Part shown: one piece after another, positions 52,401-62,700 of the stretch
How the letters are laid out: every line of letters starts with the position of its first letter
Numbering within the stretch: the stretch's first letter is position 1
Assembly (NCBI GenBank): GCA_934255455.1
Contig: CAKQNS010000003.1
Span: forward strand, 51,529 to 115,528
Reading direction: 5' to 3'
DNA length: 64,000 bases
From: an uncultured Alphaproteobacteria bacterium
GTDB taxonomy: Bacteria; Pseudomonadota; Alphaproteobacteria; Rs-D84
Notes under the pieces: generated by a model
Seen by the model: the letters and a program-made list of their open reading frames with translations, nothing else
Told to the model about the DNA's origin: nothing
The model's database searches: none
Translations under genes and position numbers: made by a program

Positions 52401-53593
52401 GCGCCGCGGGCACGACCAACGACGGATGGGGCAACACCAAATGCGATATACAATGTGCCAATGGCGCGCATGTGGCGAAATGGATGCAATCCACATGGAG
52501 TATTGGCAACGGCAGCATGGGCCAGGTTGTTGCCGGCGAATGTGAAATTGAATCGTGTGCCACGGGGTATTTGCTGGGCGACAACGAATGTGTTGAACGC
52601 ATAACATGCGTGCCGGGTAAATATTACGACGGAACCAGATTGGTGCCATGCCCGGCCGGGTCATATTGCCCGGGCGGTGGCGAAACAACGCCGGGTGTGC
52701 CGTCATGTGCGACATCGTGCGCAACGGTTGGTGACGGCTCGTACAATGTGTCGGTGCCTGGCGCATCCAGCGCCGCCGGATGCACACACAAATGCGACGC
52801 ATATCCAATCGCGGGCGGCGTGGCGAAACCGGTTCTGGAATATGCACCGTATCCGACCCAGTGCGAATTTACTGGTGTGTCCGATACCGGCAACCCGTGC
52901 GATATTATTGACGGGCGTTGCGTGGAAACGCGGTGCAATGGCAATTATGAATTGATAAATGGCCGTTGCGAACCATGCGGGCGTGATTTCGCACTCAGTT
53001 ATAATATGACCGCGGGGAACTGTATTGTGACCAAATGCGAAATTGGTTATCACCCGATGGGTGATGGATGTGCGGAAAATACCCGTGAATGCACAATCCC
53101 GGGCGCCACATCGGCGGTCCAGGAATGGAACGAGAAAACAAATTCGTTCGGCGCATGCATCGTGACCGAATGTGACGATGGGTACCACATTGCATCGAAC
53201 AAATGCGTATCTGATACCCAGGCGTGCACCGTGGCGAACGGCACCGGTACCCAGGAATGGAACCATGTATCAAACACTTGGGGAGCGTGCGTTGCAACCG
53301 AATGCGCGGCCGGATACACGAACGAAAAAACCGAAAGTGCGGAACCAACCCGCGAATGTGGGCCGTGCCGCAACGGATATGGCGTTGATGGTACCCGCGT
53401 GGCCAGCAGTTATATCCGCGGATGCGAAATCGCATCGTGCATGTACCAGGGCGAAATGTACAACCTGGAAAATAACGAGTGTGTTCCGATTTGCAGCGTT
53501 GCGGGGTATTCAGATGAAACCGGTACCATGAAATGGAACCCGGTGACCAAGAAATGTGACCGCACCTGTGCGGATGGATACCGCATGTGGTAA
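43460..53593 (+). CDS. Giant secreted cysteine-rich, Listeria-Bacteroides-repeat protein 1
   Basis: 3377 residues. Signal peptide MTKKRGFLGFFACLFVAMFF plus TGAFA. About 550 residues without clear repeats follow. Then two module types alternate: beta-rich Listeria-Bacteroides (Flg_new) repeats of about 70 residues with GYTFGGW or GYxFAGYY and a closing LYAKW (nt 45250-46070, 47130-47370, 47800-48080, 48500-49560, 50440-52160), and cysteine modules with CPAGxxCPGG or CAAGQYLPA (nt 45070-45260, 46080-46960, 47380-47640, 48090-48380, 49570-50230, 52170-53590). The last 250 residues are cysteine modules with CxxGYH repeats ending CADGYRMW. No LPXTG, autotransporter barrel or anchor visible; probably a surface adhesin. 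I chose ATG 43460 behind AGAGAGGAAGTC. Confidence 0.85.
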   Translation: MTKKRGFLGFFACLFVAMFFATGAFAASDIYLDCPVPDENSVAVGFWNNVAEPNFGGEPLGFSGSANSAISVGFEPYVINPHRVTTSVETGITDGVGNCVAVIWYMSDHGMFYRFVQYSENAELYDHAPTLEPYSKIPFGWITTVPGYYLELPIYQEFLQESNETKAKIFAAIPYQSYNSQDSKYYPFRTNTLCTQGSYCASNNTDLWDWNGYATGEGTSVKGIEQCDGGWPSAPGATQCDETGNYIQFDCVDNKNGSGRTGANADFVNGYSFSRMVDDNVHMVCQAGGWNNEGGDFGNPDGLQCILINPDTKEIIDAKGQGFCSIDRSGDYDNHYVMTWTGDANLYVKCRLATEEEDLSDGSRLHVGDIRCEYFDADNSESKLYKSYNISYDLNGGTANNPVNPKREISAVISRDATEWTVYYEPIGDQECYEPFSYDGDLNKCVAGHGGEYDLCNGANAKCDPFIPLLGPEEDGNKQLTFRCWHNMADTNNPESCLYDNLDVGSDAARGDEQYPFLEKVFGTSGYINVRALYDQYSWLCEAGTYYKGGDAVDTCTTCPAGSVCPEDTLCSTGAESIGISSCGGGYTSEAGATSCHPATYKVTLDKQGGTGGTDAYWYTYNSSKTCYYFADAGLTKCIDDSNGQNIIIPTRAGYTFDGYWTGKDGTGTQYVNANGLTVNNLYKTTGDRTLYAKWQPNTIKVTLDRQNGTGGTSEYYYSYGVKDKCYYYTTSALSACTDGGDGSNITKPTRNGYTFGGYWTGKDGTGTQYVNSNGLAINSLYQKSTSNITLYAKWNLETYTITYDANGGTMPSSGVVTQYTVETDSFALPRPTHAKATFAGWRSNLGGAVIADDVIKKGSYGDLKLTARYTVDCEPGKYFNKETKSCTECSSGGWYCEGGSFDYSLNQDQGLRVCPEPDSSFMDKRVTVVDDGENITGGPELVNQWMRKNWGTPTFEIEDQTVEDSRSGLSSIDQCQYALLYNVSMPKWKKDHGTTAKPQLFEIWQYDSNNHEYTAVVQSGWLSTIPGYYLKNPIKGSCTEEGFIKPRYGKQPYADMDICPAGSYCPGNEGKDEVYETECGSPDDSDILTEFGRVTCPKGGTLEGLTAEDQCDGSFNYRICFYDLEHADGGIGGIAGFNPEKCTNKIIEKCDSCTDTATQISGVCVVDSNKDDYAFDDDGNTYTICLIHDENNPNGVPGYRYNCDIDTQQVVNGPRCQYDLIYYTLTYNANGGSISDLADVPTKWNVNDPLPTTPNATREGYRFLGWLTENDQTLDAGTEWAPNEYLGDNADAQVISLTAQWEELITCLPGRYLPAGEIQCKICPAGYGCPTENVTYSQNKTQDQGMTPCTATTYSDGTTGFCTRCANGSTSTTDGATACTPCPAGQTGSGTGTCGYYCSNKDETVASWKTPTWVTGNIVNDDCVIASCTALYELQSDGKKCIGRVFKATLDNDGATTAGTAAFWYRYKTSSVMYADADLSTPLGGVKYKITVPSKTNYVFGGYYTQKAGAGTQVVDAEGEIAKHTANTFGSNTTLYAKWTPVTVDCAAGQYLPAAKTACASCPAGYRCPKATTYSFSETTDQGATKCNKGTFATGGAKSCTTCAEGSYNTDGGATNCTACPVGTTTVGNVRSACDGVCPNADLTTAWKKPHYWNFNNTVPTLCKSAACAAGAVLANEGCYHLVRVTLDTQGGTAGIPAFYYAYQNYNDGGYYKDEKLTTEIAPADYMPTRTGYEFGGYYTEKNGAGDQIIMDIGDFMDEQMYKEWGPDSFTIYAAWRANEYTVTFNANNGTGGASTVTVVYDATMTKLTSLPTRTGYQFAGYYDAATGGTMYYGTDGTAARKWDKAANTTLYAQWVVEGEYTIGYELNGGTNAETNPGTYTVETETITLAAPTKTGYTFGGWYSEAAFTNKVTQITKGSTGNKTLYAKWQPNTIKVTLDSDGATSAGTTAYWYQYNTNNKCYYYSDAALTTCMGGTTTHQKINTLPSKNGYEFGGYYTGKNGTGKQYITAAGYATGSIVDSVSSDITLYAKWTPVTVDCAAGTYLPRGKTECATCTSGKYCLGGEFEYSETADGGLTACPVDNRDEGDLPTNYWALEISSKTYLTPDGATSASQCRVFLNIATGDEFTNEMGTLLENSQYNTATQKYDKVLEYGWVYMPYVEAAYFTGPTCIEDEGEHIPAYTTINKCPDGSFCYVEEMEDMSSYYTCDNMPDTLGLRGQCPVGSYGTSGRCTVCGTAKTTATAGAPSADACITCDGVRAEKTEEVFKNFTQFKPNWNSSKARVDRLCWSFQGCLPGYRYQGKTSTNSDEWPSGSDVLPVGTCNIITYKYTYGAGGGVLADGNPTEWTVKTTPVTIKNPTRTGYTFAGWQTVLPDGQYITVTDEIIVPTNVKDVIGGLFDLHLAAQWTPNTYTITYNLNGGTNAVANPTTYTVETETITLAAPTKTGYAFGGWYSDAAFKNPITKIAHGSTGHVTLYAQWVVEGEYRIAYELNGGTNAETNPGTYTVETETITLADPTRTGYTFGGWYSESTFATLVTQIAKGSTGNKMLYAKWTPIKYTIKYNATIGTGTVADTNCTYDEDCTIAANGFTNGTQEFTGWTLNPTQPVVQFQPGKVVRNLAKRDGAVLTMYARWVACTACAAGAGANCELTAPVGVCKYATSCRTGYDTPVNAGKYNPSCSVITYKITYNLDGGTNPADAKTQYTVETADYTLPTPTWDGHTFIGWYSDATFKNPITKIAHGSTGHVTLYAKWGTVSYNIVYNLNGGTNPADAKQSYTAESDDYTLPTPTKNGYNFAGWYTEAGFTNRVTKIASGSTGNKAFWAKWTTIPYTITYNLNGGTNPAGAKTQYTIESDDYTLPVPSKKGYDFGGWFTNDAFTGGAVTKIARGSTGAKTFWAKFTPMKIYCNPGKYLVAGATVCDAVCPAGSMCAGGEVTYTGTEQGRRVCPAGTFSQAGANTCTKCLSGAFSATDGATACTPCAAGTTNDGWGNTKCDIQCANGAHVAKWMQSTWSIGNGSMGQVVAGECEIESCATGYLLGDNECVERITCVPGKYYDGTRLVPCPAGSYCPGGGETTPGVPSCATSCATVGDGSYNVSVPGASSAAGCTHKCDAYPIAGGVAKPVLEYAPYPTQCEFTGVSDTGNPCDIIDGRCVETRCNGNYELINGRCEPCGRDFALSYNMTAGNCIVTKCEIGYHPMGDGCAENTRECTIPGATSAVQEWNEKTNSFGACIVTECDDGYHIASNKCVSDTQACTVANGTGTQEWNHVSNTWGACVATECAAGYTNEKTESAEPTRECGPCRNGYGVDGTRVASSYIRGCEIASCMYQGEMYNLENNECVPICSVAGYSDETGTMKWNPVTKKCDRTCADGYRMW

Positions 53594-53610
53594 TGCCGCA
53601 TCGTAAATAT

Positions 53611-53642
53611 AAACGCCCCAAAACCGGGGCGTTTTATTTTTT
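53611..53642 (+). terminator. Terminator after giant gene 1
   Basis: Stem AAACGCCCC (53611-53619) and GGGGCGTTT (53626-53634), loop of six, then T-rich run. Confidence 0.9.
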
Positions 53643-53665
53643 GAAAATTCATGGGAATTATTATC

Positions 53666-53695
53666 TTGACGGCATTATTGGAATTTTAGTATCGT
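53666..53695 (+). promoter_or_regulatory. Probable promoter of giant gene 2
   Basis: TTGACG (53666-53671), 18-bp spacer, TATCGT (53690-53695); 47 bp to the ATG at 53742. Confidence 0.45.
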
Positions 53696-53741
53696 TGCAT
53701 TAACCGATTGAATACAATCAAATAATATACACGGGGGGATT

Positions 53742-56700
53742 ATGTTCAAACGCCGCATTTCAGCAAAGTTTGCGCGACTTGTTGTGGGGCTGTTTGTGTC
53801 CGTGTTTTTGTGTGCCACCCCCGCATTTGCCGGCAACCTGAGTGAAGTCCAGGCGATATATGATCGGTTGATATACGATTCCCAAAACATAGATGATGAC
53901 GATTTCTTTGATGACACTCAATTGCAGGTAATAGACACATCACAATATGTCACCGGTGTTGTCGGAAATAACGCCGACCAGGCAGAACATACGGTTTGCC
54001 CGGCGTATGCATATTGTAGTAATGAATGCGGTGCGGACGGGCATGAAGATATGTATTGGCTGTATCACGATGATGGCCAAACGGTTTCTGATTTGCAGAC
54101 CGAATTAAGTAGTGTGATGCGGGCCCCCAGCAATGTTAGAGACAACACATGGAAAAACACTTTTGCCCAGGTCGGTCGTTTCTTGTGTCCATCAAATACG
54201 GTTGGACGCGCGCGCTCGGTCAGTGGGAATGGTTATGACCCGGGCGAGGGTTGTTGGTGTTGGTGGTCAAAAAGAACCGGTGCGACATCCGGTTATGCAC
54301 AATTGGCGCCAAAGGTTAATGATAATGTTTTTGACCCGATTGCGTATGATGCGGCGTATGCCACGCGTAATGGTTGGTATGCCCCGTGCGAGGAACCATT
54401 GGGCACATTTAATATCGCGTTTGCAACCAGTGGCGACAATTACTCTTCGCCGGAACAGTGGACATGGCGCGCTGCGTCGCCCACATCAACCACAACGGAT
54501 TGGCTCAATACAGCCATATTGACTGGTGGTGTTGACACATCGTGCAGCCCCGATGCTGGTGCAAATCGCAATCTGTATCTGGCCGATATTATGGTGGGTA
54601 ATAACAGTTTGTTAAAGGAGCAAGGTGCCGGTAATTTCTGTTTTGGACAAAGCGATGTGCGCGCCCTGGCCGATTCTGCGTGCGAAAAGTTGTTAACGGT
54701 GTTTGCGCCGAATGGCCTGCCCTATGTATATTCGTTGGAAGGCATATCAAACGGTACTATGGAACGGCTGGAAATGTGTGTTGACCCAAATTGCGAACTT
54801 GGCAGCGTTTACGATAAAGCGGAGCTGGATTATTCCGATGACGATGGACTCGAGGTTCAGTGCGGTATGGCCTATTCATCAACCAGCGATTCCACCCCGC
54901 ATTCAGAATGTTATTATGTTGGCTATCATGATGGGGTGCAATATAAATTATATCCGTACCAGTTGGATTACCTGATTGATATATTCACAACTATGTTTGA
55001 CAGTTCCAATTCGGCCGATTGGGAAACTGTTTATAATAATTATGTCAACAGCAATGATATAACATTTGTTTTGGGTGTGACAAATAATGCCGATGCAACT
55101 CTCTCGGCTAATTGCGGGGCCGGCGGTGGCGGCGGTGGTGGCACCACAACAGAATATACTTGCAATGCCGGAAATTATCTGCCGGCGAATTCCACATCGT
55201 GTCAAACTTGCGCTGCGGGATATTATTGCCCCGGCGGGAAATGGTCCAAAGGTACCATCGCCCAGGGGCTGGAGACGTGCCCCAGTGGCACAACCAGTAC
55301 CGCCGGCGCGGCCAGTGCCGACGCATGCGTATCAACATCGGCAATAACATGTACGGCGGGACAGTATCTGCCCCGTGGGGCCACGGCGTGTGATACTTGC
55401 CCGGGGGGATATTTCTGTACCGGTGGAACATTTACAAAATCAACCGAATATGACCAGGGGCAAATTGCATGTGTGCCTGGCTCGTACAGTGTTGCCGGGG
55501 CCAGTGTTTGTACCGCATGCCCAGGCGGGAAAACTTCGTTTACCAGTGGACAGTATGGCGTTTATAAATTCCCAAGTGATGCCCAGGATTACGAGGGGTG
55601 GACCAAAGAATGGAAAACACAATGCGAGAGCACATGTTGCAATGCTGCAAATGTTGCCACATGGAATGACACAAAGTGGGAATTGGGGGCGGACAAAACG
55701 ACCCAGATATTGACCAATTCATGTAATATTGCGTCATGTAATGCCGGATATTGGAAAAACACATGGGGTGATGGCCAAAAAGGTTGTGCATCACAGGGAC
55801 AGTCCGCTGCTGATACCGAGTCCGCTGGATTATGGGAACAGGGTTGGATAAAAACAGATATGTGTGTTGTAAATTATGCAAACTATGATTTTAGTGGAAT
55901 GAATGAGTGCGGTGTTGCGAACAATGGTTATTGTGACCCGATTTACACAATTACATTAAATGACAACGGCGGTACCGGTGGCGCGGGTACGGTGTGGCAG
56001 TGGTATAGCAATGACTCTATTGTTGACAGTTGGCACAATGGTGCGTCCGCCACGGCCGATGCAATAACAACCGTTGCGGTGCCGACTAAAACCGGGCATG
56101 CATTTGCCGGTTATTATACCGGCACCACACAAATGGTTGATGCAACCGGTAAAATTCTGACTCCGACCAATGCGGGTAATTCATCGGTCGGTAAAAATGA
56201 CACTTGGACCGCAAAATGGACCGCCAATGCCGTCGCATGCGCCGCGGGCAAATATTTGCCGAAAAACAGCAACACTTGCGCCACATGCCCCGTTGGGAAA
56301 TATTGCCCGGGCGGGACATACATTCCGTCAACCAGTGACCAGGGGGCCGATGCTTGTCCGCCCGATTATGGCACCGAAAAAGAAACCGAGGTTTCAAACG
56401 TTGATCCCGCGGCGACTTTGGTTGAATATGGGTTTGCACCAGATGTCACCGGTATCAGCACCCCCGACGAATGTACCGTGGATGCCGCGTATTCTAATGC
56501 CATGGGCTCGTGGATTGAACGGCGCAAATTCGATCCGGTTGTTGACCTGTTGTACAACACCATGGTTGGCACATATTATTTTGAAAGTATGGCCGGATAC
56601 TATTTAAGTGGCGTAAACACAAAATGTATGAATACATTTGGTGCGGGGCCAAGCGACGGCGTTGTGTATAACAGTATTAAAAAATGCGATGCCGGGTATT

Positions 56701-59700
56701 ATTGTCCCGCCGTGGCCAGTGCGTCTGAAAACAATGCCACGACGTGCGGTGGAACAAACAACCCTGCAACATTGGGGCGCACCCAATGTGCCACTGGGTA
56801 CACCAGCACCGCCGGCGCAACCGCGTGCACCCCGATTACATACAAGGTGACATTGGATAAACAAAGTGGCACGGGTGGAACATCGGAATATTATTATCAG
56901 TACAATACCAAGGGTACATGCTATTACTATACTTCGTCAGCATTGTCCGCATGTACCGACAGCAGTGATGGCCAGAATATTACCAAACCAACCCGTACCG
57001 GGTATACATTCGGTGGATATTGGACCGGCAAAAATGGCACCGGCACAATGTATGTTGATTCAACCGGTCTGACAAAAAATAACCTGTACACGGCCGTGGC
57101 GGGAAATACGACCCTGTATGCAAAATGGACCGGAATTTCATACACCGTAAAATATGACGCCAATGGTGGTATTGGTACCACCGCATCGTCCAGCCACACA
57201 TACGGTACGGCCAAAAACCTGACCACGAACGGGTTTTCAAATGGCGCAAAGAAATTCCTGGGATGGTCCAAAACCAAAACAGCAACCACGGCAACATACA
57301 GCGATGGACAAAGTGTCAAAGATTTAACCACCACAGATGGCGATACCATCACTCTGTATGCAATTTGGGGCAATTGTGAACCTTGCGCGCCGGGCACGGG
57401 TGCAAAGTGCGAATTGACCGTGGAAACGGGGTACTGTTATTACACCACAGAATGTTTGGATGGCTACATTGATATTCAAAACGATGGCGAATACAACCCG
57501 ACCTGCACCGCAAATATGATTACTTGTGAACCGGGCTATTATGTGCCGGCCGGCGCAAGTGAGTGTGCCATTTGTCCGAATGGAAATTACTGCCCGGGTG
57601 GCGAATACCTGGTATTGACCGAGGCCGACAATGGATTATTCCCATGTGAACCGGGGGGCGCGTGCAATGACGAGGGCTTCAAGTCATTTACCAAGTATAA
57701 TATTTCGTATGATCTGGGGACGGGCGCCACGAACAATGCGCAAAACCCGGTGCAATGTGGTGTTGCGTGGTTATACAACGACAGTGCATGGCAACTGGCG
57801 TGCAGTTCCGTTGATAAAACAGAATGCGCGCGCCCAACAGACGGGCCGGTTTCGGAAAATCCAGATTACTGCACAATCGCCTATGACGATGGTTCGCAGG
57901 TGTGGGTAGGTATTAATGCGGCCGATCGCGATGGGTACAGTTTCCGTTGCTGGCATAATATGGATGCCCCCGACAATACGTGTACTGATGACAGTGTGCG
58001 TATGGATGATAATACCTTTTATCTGGAAAAGTTAGCCAATAAATCTGATGATGACCCCCAGTCGGTGTATAATATTCGTCTGCAGGCGGTATGGGATGTA
58101 TCGGAATACAATATTACATACAACCTGAACGGTGGAACGAATCCGGCGGGTGCAAAAACATCGTATACAATTGAAACGGCGGATTACACCCTGCCCACCC
58201 CGACCAAGACGGGATACACATTTGGCGGGTGGTACACGAATTCTGGTCTGACGGGCAATGCCGTGACCCAGATTACCAAGGGTTCAACTGGTAATAAAAC
58301 ATTCTGGGCAAAGTGGACCTTGTCATCGGTGACCTGTGCGGCCGGCAAATATCTGCCGGCGAACAGTCTGTCGTGTACCAAATGTACGGCTGGGTACGCT
58401 TGCCCGGGCGGCACATTCGAATATAAAAATGCGGACCAGGGTATAACCCAATGCACGGGTGCGACATACGCCGCGGCGGGCGCCGCACGATGCACATCGT
58501 GCCCATCGCCGTATACATACGATACATCGGCGGGCAAGACCAAGATTGAACAATGCACGGTTCAGACCAGCGAGCCAGACAGCGACACCGGTTGGTATAT
58601 CAAAGATGCCAAGGGTGACAAAGTATTTTGCCCGACGGGATATTATTGCCCAAGCGCAATAGTTGCATACGGTTCAACAAATTCGCCAACCGCGTGCCCG
58701 GCAATTGCGTCGCACACACCAACAACTTGGCAATCAAATTATTATAGCCCAACACTTGTATCCGGCGAGTTTACGGATGCTGGTGGCGGAAGCCTTGATC
58801 GTTGTGCGGTCACATATATATTGAAAAATGATCGTGGTACGATATCAACACTGAAAATGTATAATCCGGAAACTGGCAAGTACGATTATGGATGGCAAGA
58901 TGATTATTACATGTTTTATATATCGTTAAATCCTGGCTATTACTTTACCAATAAATGGTCGGTTACTTTGGGTGATGGCACTGTACATACATTTTGCAGT
59001 GAATCTGCAGATAATCCAAAATTGTACGTTGATGCGATGCCATGTCCAGCTGGATCGTATTGCCCGGGGTATGTCGACAGTCTGGATATGAATGGCGGCA
59101 CCCAACCAGACAGCTGGCCAAAATGTGGCGATGGTGAATATACCGATACTATGGGTATTAATGCGTGCCCAACCACATATCCAAACAGCGCGGCGAAATC
59201 GAGCAAGATTGAGCAATGCTATTTGACCACAACGGCGGGCAAGTATGTTGCCACGGCCAAGGCCGACCAGGTTCAGTGTTTGAAAAACAATTACTGTGCC
59301 GGCGGCACCAAGGTACATTACGGTTCAACTGGCGGTATGCAATCATGTGCCACGGGGTATGAAAGTGCGGCGGGCGCATCCAGCTGTACGACAACTACAT
59401 ACACTATTACATACAACCTGAATAGCGGTACGAATGCCGCAGGTGCCAAAACATCGTATACAATTGAAACGGCGGATTACACCCTGCCCACACCGACCAA
59501 GACGGGATACACATTTAGTGGGTGGTATGAAAATTCTGGTTTAACCGGTACCGCGGTGACCAAGATTGCCAAGGGTTCAACGGGCAATAAAACATTCTGG
59601 GCAAAATGGACGGTTAAATCGGTGACCTGTGCGGCGGGCAAATATCTGCCAGCGAACAGCCTGTCGTGTGGCGATTGCGGTGCAGGCTATGCGTGTCCGG

Positions 59701-62700
59701 GCGGCACATTCGAATACAAAAACACTGACCAGGGTATCAGCCAGTGTTCTGGATACACAAAGTACAGCGCATCTGGCGCATCGTCATGCAGCACCGTCAG
59801 CGCGGGCTATTACACCACGGGTTGCAACACCAACGGCAATGGATGCACCGGTCAATCCCAGTGCACGGGCGCAACATATTGCAGTGGCGGTGTTCAAAGC
59901 GACTGTCCATCGGGATATACCGCAAACACTGCCGCGGGCAAAACGGCGGCCAGCCAGTGCACAATCAGCGTCGCCGCCGGTAAATACTTGGGCACCAAGA
60001 ACGGTACCGCAACCACAAGCTGCGCAGCGAACACATACAAAGCGGCCCACACCGTAAATTACGGCAGCACATCGTCATGTGGCACCTGCCCCACTGACTA
60101 TCCGTATTCTGGTGTGGGGTCGACCAGTTCGGACCAGTGCTATAAAAACGGCACAAACACCGGTACACGTTCGGACCCAACATTACCAACGGGATGCGTG
60201 GCGCAAACAACAACGGCATGTACGCCGGGAACATGTACATATCGCATCTATAAAAGTGGTACGACAACATCGTGCACACCAACAAACTGTGTGAACACGC
60301 ACAAGGCGTGTACATCTGCGGCCACGGACTACTATCTGGACAGCGGTGTTGCCAAGGGGTGCAGTGTATTGAACAGCGCGTATCCAAAATCGGACGGCGG
60401 TAATATAACATCATCGTCGTGCTATGGCACATTCAGCAAGAGTGGGACACAGGTAAACGGTGCGACACCAACGAACTGTTCGGCGGTGACGGCGTGGAAT
60501 GCATGTACACCCGGAACATGTAATTATACTAAATACGCCAGTGGCACAATAAAGACAGATTGCACACCGGACAACTGTACAAAGACGGTCAAAACAGTGA
60601 CGGCTAAATCTGGGTATTATGTAAATAATAATACGAGTTGCAGCGCGTGTAGTGGTCTGGCTGGTGGGTTCTATCCGAACAGTGCGTCGGATAACACCGG
60701 TGGTGCATCGGTATGTTATACGAACAGTATCAGTGGTAAATATGTAGCCGCCGCAAATGCGACCAGTGCGACCGAATGTGCCGCCGGTTCGTACAAAGGC
60801 GCACACACCGTGAACTATGGCGATACATCATCGTGCAGCGCATGTACAGGTCGCACAAAATACAGTGCGGCGGGCGCATCGGCATGCAGCACGGTTTCGA
60901 CCGGATATTACACCACGGGTTGCAACACCAGCAGCAATAAATGCACCGGTCAATCGCAATGTGATGGCAGTGTATATTGCACGGGCGGCGTTCAGAAAAA
61001 TTGCCCGGCGGCGGAATCCAAATGGACGGCCGGCACTGGCAAGGGATGGAGTGCGGTGACAAGTTGCTTTGAAACCAAAGCGGCAACCAGCGTCAGCACA
61101 TATTGCAGTGCGGGTCAATTGAAAAAGAACGCAACGAATGGAACCACATGGGGCGCCAGCACAATCAGCACCGCATTGACCGCGAAGCCAGGTGCGATTG
61201 TAAACGGCCAGACCTGTACACAATGCACGGGAACATCGTACAGTGCGGGTGGCACGGCAACATTGTGTACAGCGTGCCCAAATGGGTATAATGCAAATGA
61301 ATCTGATGGTAAAACCGCGGCGTCGCAATGCCAGATAAAGTGCGCGGCGAAAACAACGGTCAGCACAGCAAACGGCGCGTGCACTGCATTGACCACGGGC
61401 GGATATTACAAGGGCCAGCACCTGGTGAACTATGGTTCAACAAGTTCGGCCGAACAATGCCCGGCGGGCTATCGCGATGGGGCGGCTGGTGCGGCGATAA
61501 CCGATTGCGCTAAATCAGTTGCGGGCGGTAATTATGTCAAGACGGCAAATGATGCAAACGTCACCCAGTGTGTGGCGGGTACATATCGGGCGGCCCACAC
61601 TGTAAATTACGGCAACACTTCATCGTGTGCAACATGCGCCACCGGATATCACAGTGCGGCGGGTGCGACCAGCTGTACCGCGAATACGTATACAATCGCA
61701 TACAATGCGGGCGGCGGCACGGGTGCCACGGCGAATACCGCGTGTACATACGGTCAAAATTGCACATTGACCGCAAATGGATTTACCAACGGAACCAAAG
61801 AGTTCAAGGGCTGGGCCACCAGTGCGGGCGCGACGGCCGCGGCATATGGGAACAAGGCGTCGGTCAAGAATTTGAGTGACGAAAATGGTGCGACCGTGAC
61901 ACTGTATGCGGTGTGGGCGGAATGCACGGCGTGCGATGCAACAAATGCAAACTGCACTCTGACCGCGCCACTGGGCGTGTGCACATACACAACATCGTGC
62001 AAAACGGGTTATGGCAACATTCAAAACAACGGCAAATATAATGCATCGTGCAGTGGCAACAGCATAACATGCGATGCGGGCGAATATTTGCCGGCTGGCG
62101 CGACCAGTTGCAAGAAATGCGAGGCGAATAATTATTGCCCGGGCGGAACATTCACATACACCGGCGCATCACAGGGACGCAACGCGTGTCCAACCGACTA
62201 TCCGTATTCTGATGCGGGGTCGTCCAGTTCGGGCCAGTGCTATAAAAACGGCACGAGCACCGGTACTCGTTCGGACCCAACATTACCAACGGGATGCGTG
62301 GCGCAAACAACAACGGCATGCACACCTGGGACATGTACATATCGGATATACAAAAGTGGCACGACAACATCGTGCACACCAACGAACTGTGTAAACACGC
62401 ACAAGGCGTGTACATCGGCAAAATCAGATTACTATCTGGACAGTGGTGTTGCCAAGGCCTGCAACGTGTTGAACAGCGCGTATCCAAAATCGGACGGCGG
62501 TAATATAACATCATCGTCGTGCTATGGCACATTCAGCAAGAGTGGGACACAGGTAAACGGTGCGACACCAACGAACTGTTCGGCGGTGACGGCGTGGAAC
62601 GCGTGTACACCCGGAACATGTAATTATACTAAATACGCCAGTGGCACGGTAAAGACAGATTGCACACCAACGGATTGCACCAAAACGGTCAAAACAGTGA

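Noticed and set aside
59629..60057. Short plus-strand frames within giant gene 2 suggesting a frameshift
   Set aside because: The frame beginning at 53742 reads through the positions I checked (near 55143, 56860, 59943 and 63963) to the window end; the other frames are shadows.
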